This document shows, piece by piece, positions 6,913 through 9,295 of a stretch of DNA of 9,295 bases. Source of the DNA: DATAFF01 sp036265615 (lineage in GTDB: Bacteria > Pseudomonadota > Alphaproteobacteria > Rhizobiales > Aestuariivirgaceae). The stretch lies in contig DATAOT010000204.1 of assembly GCA_036265615.1 (NCBI GenBank), positions 1 to 9,295 on the forward strand, given 5' to 3'. The translations under genes and the position numbers were made by a program. The notes below the pieces were generated by a model. That model did no database searches and was not told where the DNA came from. It saw nothing but the letters and a program-made list of their open reading frames with translations. The stretch's first letter is position 1. Each line of letters opens with the position of its first letter.

Positions 6913-7522
6913 GGTGGTGGGTGCGATCCTGGCCGGGGGGCTCGCACGGCGCATGGGCGGCGGCGACAAGGGGCTGATCCGGTTGGGCAACCGGGCGATC
7001 CTCAAGCATGTGATCGAGCGGCTCGAGCCGCAGGTCGATGCCCTCATCCTCAATGCCAATGGCGATGCGCGGCGATTTGTCGATCTCGGCCTGCCGGTCG
7101 TGCCCGACTCCGTCGCGGGCTTGCCGGGGCCGCTCGCCGGCGTGTTGGCGGCGCTCGAATGGACGCTGGCGAGGCGCGAAGAAACCCGGTTCGTGGTGAC
7201 CGCGGCCGGCGACTCGCCGTTCCTGCCGCGCGATCTGGTGATGCGGCTCATGGCAGCCATGACGGCGGAAGGCGCCGATCTGGCGGTCGCGGCATCGGGC
7301 GGCCGGACGCACCCGGTATTCGGGCTGTGGCCGGTCGCTGCGGCGGCGGCGCTGCGGCGCGCCATCGTCGAGGAGGATATCCGCAAGGTGGACCGGTTCA
7401 GCGCCCGCTATCGGGTGGCCACCGCGACATTCGACGAGGAGGCGTTCGATCCGTTCTTCAACATCAACGCGCCGGACGACCTTGAGGAGGCCGAGCGCCT
7501 GTGGATGCGGAGCCGATCGTGA
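6902..7522 (+). CDS. mobA: Molybdenum cofactor guanylyltransferase MobA
   Basis: A 206-residue cytoplasmic nucleotidyltransferase that links GMP to molybdopterin to make the bis-MGD form used by formate dehydrogenases and other DMSO-reductase-family enzymes. Signatures: the N-terminal loop LAGGLARRMGGGDKGL (residues 10-25), Asp69 and GPLAG (76-80), the metal-binding AGDSPF with Asp104, and the late FFNINAPDDLEEAE motif typical of the family. Length is normal. ATG 6902 begins just before the family's first strand and has AAAGG about 8 bases upstream. A longer frame from 6842 would only add 20 residues read from fdhD sequence, so it is rejected. The gene overlaps fdhD by 11 bases and mobB by 4 to 22 bases depending on the mobB start, so translational coupling is likely. 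Confidence 0.94.
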   Translation: MATEVVGAILAGGLARRMGGGDKGLIRLGNRAILKHVIERLEPQVDALILNANGDARRFVDLGLPVVPDSVAGLPGPLAGVLAALEWTLARREETRFVVTAAGDSPFLPRDLVMRLMAAMTAEGADLAVAASGGRTHPVFGLWPVAAAAALRRAIVEEDIRKVDRFSARYRVATATFDEEAFDPFFNINAPDDLEEAERLWMRSRS

Positions 7523-8031
7523 CCAAGCGGGTGCTCGGCATCGCCGGCTTCAAGAATTCCGGCAAGACGACGTTGCTGGTGCGGCTCGTCGAGGAGTTGA
7601 CGCGGCGCGGCTACCGGCTGGCGACGGTCAAGCATGCGCACCATTCCTTCGATATCGATCATGCCGGGCGCGACAGCTATCGGCATCGCGAGGCCGGGGC
7701 CCGGGAAGTGGCGGTGGTGTCACGCTATCGCTGGGCGCTGATGCACGAGCTCGGCGGTTTGGAAGCGGACGAGCCATCGCTCCAGGAGATTGTCGGCAAG
7801 CTCGGGCCCTGCGATCTGGTGCTGGTCGAGGGCTACAAGCGGGACCGCCACCCGAAGATCGAGGTCCGCGATGTCGGACAGGATGCGCCGTTGCTGGCGG
7901 CGGAGGATGCAAGCGTGATCGCGGTGGCTGCCAACGGCGCCGTCGCCGGCGTCAAGGTGCCGGTGTTCGATCGCGACGACGGTCGCGGGCTTGCGGATTT
8001 CGTGGTGGCGTGGGCGGGGCTTCAGCGATGA
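7519..8031 (+). CDS. mobB: Molybdopterin-guanine dinucleotide biosynthesis adaptor MobB
   Basis: A P-loop GTP-binding protein of about 170 residues that associates with MobA. In E. coli it enhances but is not essential for bis-MGD formation. Seen: the Walker A region GFKNSGKTT (residues 10-18 from this start), the segment TVKHAHHSFDIDHAGRDSYRH (the family signature after the second strand), and LVLVEGYKRDRHPKIEV, the conserved EGYK-type switch motif. Start choice is open. GTG 7519 overlaps the mobA stop as GTGA and has GGAG 6 bases upstream. GTG 7501 is in frame, adds six residues and has GAGGAGG (7484-7490) 10 bases upstream. I favour 7519 because the family normally starts right before the first strand. 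The stop overlaps moeA by ATGA. Confidence 0.9.
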   Translation: MTKRVLGIAGFKNSGKTTLLVRLVEELTRRGYRLATVKHAHHSFDIDHAGRDSYRHREAGAREVAVVSRYRWALMHELGGLEADEPSLQEIVGKLGPCDLVLVEGYKRDRHPKIEVRDVGQDAPLLAAEDASVIAVAANGAVAGVKVPVFDRDDGRGLADFVVAWAGLQR

Positions 8032-9284
8032 CGCGACGTCTTCAGGACGACTGCTTCCGGCATGACCGCGACCGGCTCACTCATGAGGCGGCAATCGCGC
8101 TTATCGGCGAGCGGCTGCAACCGGTCACAGCGAGCGAGGAGGTGGAGATCGGGGAAGCGCATGGCAGGGTGCTCGCGCTCGACGTGGTGGCAGAGCGCGA
8201 CGTGCCGCAATTCATCAATTCGGCCGTCGACGGCTATGCTGTCGCCCATTCCTCGCTCGCGCCAGCCGGCGGCGTGCTGAGGGTGACGGCGCGAGCGGCG
8301 GCGGGGCATCCGGCGACCGTGCCGGTCAGTCCTGGCGAGGCGGCGCGAATCTTCACTGGTGCGGTGATGCCGGAGGGCACGGACACGGTGGTGATGCAGG
8401 AGGACGTGACTGTGGAGGGCAGGCGGATCAGGATTGGTGGCGCCGTCCGCCGCGGGGCCAATGTGCGCATGGCTGGGGAGGATCTCCGTGCCGGGCAGAT
8501 CGCGGTCAAGGCCGGGACGCGGCTCAGGCCGCAGGAGGTGGCGGCGATCGCCTCGACCGGGACCGACCGGGTCATCTGCCGGCGGCGTCTCAAGGTGGGC
8601 GTGCTGTCAACCGGCGACGAGCTGGTGGAGCCGGGCCAGCCGCTGGGGTTGGGGCAGGTGTTCGACTCCAACCGCCACCTGCTTGCCGGGCTCATCAAGT
8701 CGCAGGGTGCCGAGATGCTGGGGCTTGGCGCGGTTGGCGACGCGGCAGGGACGCTGGAGCAGCGGCTGCGCGAGGCTGCGGGGGCTTGCGACGTCATCCT
8801 GACCACCGGCGGGGTGAGCCGCGGCGAGAGCGATTTCGTGGTGGAGACGATCCGCCGGCTCGGGTCGCTCCATGCCTGGCAGATCGCGGTCAAGCCGGGG
8901 CGGCCGCTGGCCATGGGCCAGATCGGGGATGCGGTGATCTTCGGCCTGCCGGGCAATCCGGTGGCGGTGTTCGTCACCTTCCTGCTCTATGCGGTGCCAA
9001 TGCTCGAGCGGCTGCAGGGAGCGGCGGTGCGAGAGCCACGCCGATACCGGATCAAGGCGGGCTTCGACTTCGCCGGGCGCAAGCGCGGCCGGCGCGAGTT
9101 CTGGCGCGGCTATGTCGCCGAGGGCCCGGACGGGGCGCGGCTGATGAAGTTCGAGCGCGACGGGTCGGGGCTGATCTCGGGCCTGGTCCAGGCCGAAGGG
9201 CTGATCGACATCCCGGAATCGACCGGAGACGTCCATGCCGGCGACCTCCTGGCGTTCATTCCGTTCGGAGAGTTCGGGCTCTAG
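8028..9284 (+). CDS. moeA: Molybdopterin molybdenumtransferase MoeA
   Basis: A 418-residue enzyme that inserts molybdate (or tungstate) into adenylylated molybdopterin, the step just before MobA. Signatures in order: DVPQFINSAVDGYAV with Asp68 (equivalent to E. coli Asp59), RIFTGAVMPEGTDTVVMQED, GANVRMAGEDLRAG, VGVLSTGDELVEPG, VFDSNRHLLAGLI, TTGGVSRGESDF (259-270) with Asp269 equivalent to the essential E. coli Asp228, and VIFGLPGNPVAVFVTF, then the C-terminal beta-barrel domain. Length matches the family. ATG 8028 overlaps the mobB stop (ATGA); reading further upstream in this frame gives only out-of-frame mobB sequence. The gene is complete, with only 11 bases after its TAG, so operon continuation or a terminator cannot be judged. 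Bacteria often carry more than one MoeA, so this may be a paralogue dedicated to the FDH. Confidence 0.95.
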   Translation: MTRRLQDDCFRHDRDRLTHEAAIALIGERLQPVTASEEVEIGEAHGRVLALDVVAERDVPQFINSAVDGYAVAHSSLAPAGGVLRVTARAAAGHPATVPVSPGEAARIFTGAVMPEGTDTVVMQEDVTVEGRRIRIGGAVRRGANVRMAGEDLRAGQIAVKAGTRLRPQEVAAIASTGTDRVICRRRLKVGVLSTGDELVEPGQPLGLGQVFDSNRHLLAGLIKSQGAEMLGLGAVGDAAGTLEQRLREAAGACDVILTTGGVSRGESDFVVETIRRLGSLHAWQIAVKPGRPLAMGQIGDAVIFGLPGNPVAVFVTFLLYAVPMLERLQGAAVREPRRYRIKAGFDFAGRKRGRREFWRGYVAEGPDGARLMKFERDGSGLISGLVQAEGLIDIPESTGDVHAGDLLAFIPFGEFGL

Positions 9285-9295
9285 CGGGACGGCTG

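Noticed and set aside
7482..8027. A 600-codon frame that would extend MoeA upstream
   Set aside because: The added part is mobB read out of frame, with low-complexity Arg/Gly-rich translation; MoeA family similarity begins after ATG 8028.

Overview
This window is a compact formate dehydrogenase (FDH) locus from a GC-rich bacterium, most likely an alphaproteobacterium of the Hyphomicrobiales/Rhizobiales. That placement is an inference from the GC-rich codon use, the fused two-subunit NAD-dependent FDH (the architecture known from Methylobacterium extorquens Fdh1), the alphaproteobacterial style of the dodecin and FdhD, and the tightly overlapping gene starts.

Layout. Bases 1-199 are a heptanucleotide tandem array (about 20 perfect copies of AGGCAGT, running off the left edge) followed by a 14-base centre and six copies in inverted orientation (ACTGCCT once, then ATTGCCT five times). 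Bases 252-503 (-) encode a TusA-like sulfur carrier. Divergently, bases 599-5733 (+) hold an apparent operon: a fused FdsG/FdsB-type diaphorase subunit, the catalytic molybdenum- or tungsten-bis-MGD subunit (ATGA overlap), and a MOSC-domain protein. A small dodecin gene lies at 5739-5954 on the minus strand, tail to tail with the MOSC gene and head to head with a second plus-strand operon, fdhD-mobA-mobB-moeA (6022-9284), in which each gene overlaps the next.

How the genes work together. The two FDH subunits oxidise formate at a Cys-ligated metal-bis-MGD centre and pass electrons through iron-sulfur clusters to FMN and NAD+. MoeA inserts the metal into molybdopterin, and MobA, probably helped by MobB, converts the cofactor to bis-MGD. 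FdhD sulfurates the cofactor, and TusA and the MOSC protein are plausible further sulfur-handling partners. Nearly everything needed to finish and load the FDH cofactor is therefore encoded beside the enzyme. The early molybdopterin genes (moaA-E, moeB), metal transporters, a regulator and a small FdsD-type subunit are not in the window.

The main oddities are the inverted heptamer array, an FdhD with one cysteine where a CxxC pair is usual, a dodecin lacking both classical flavin-contact residues, and a catalytic subunit lacking the NuoG/FdsA-type His/Cys cluster box.
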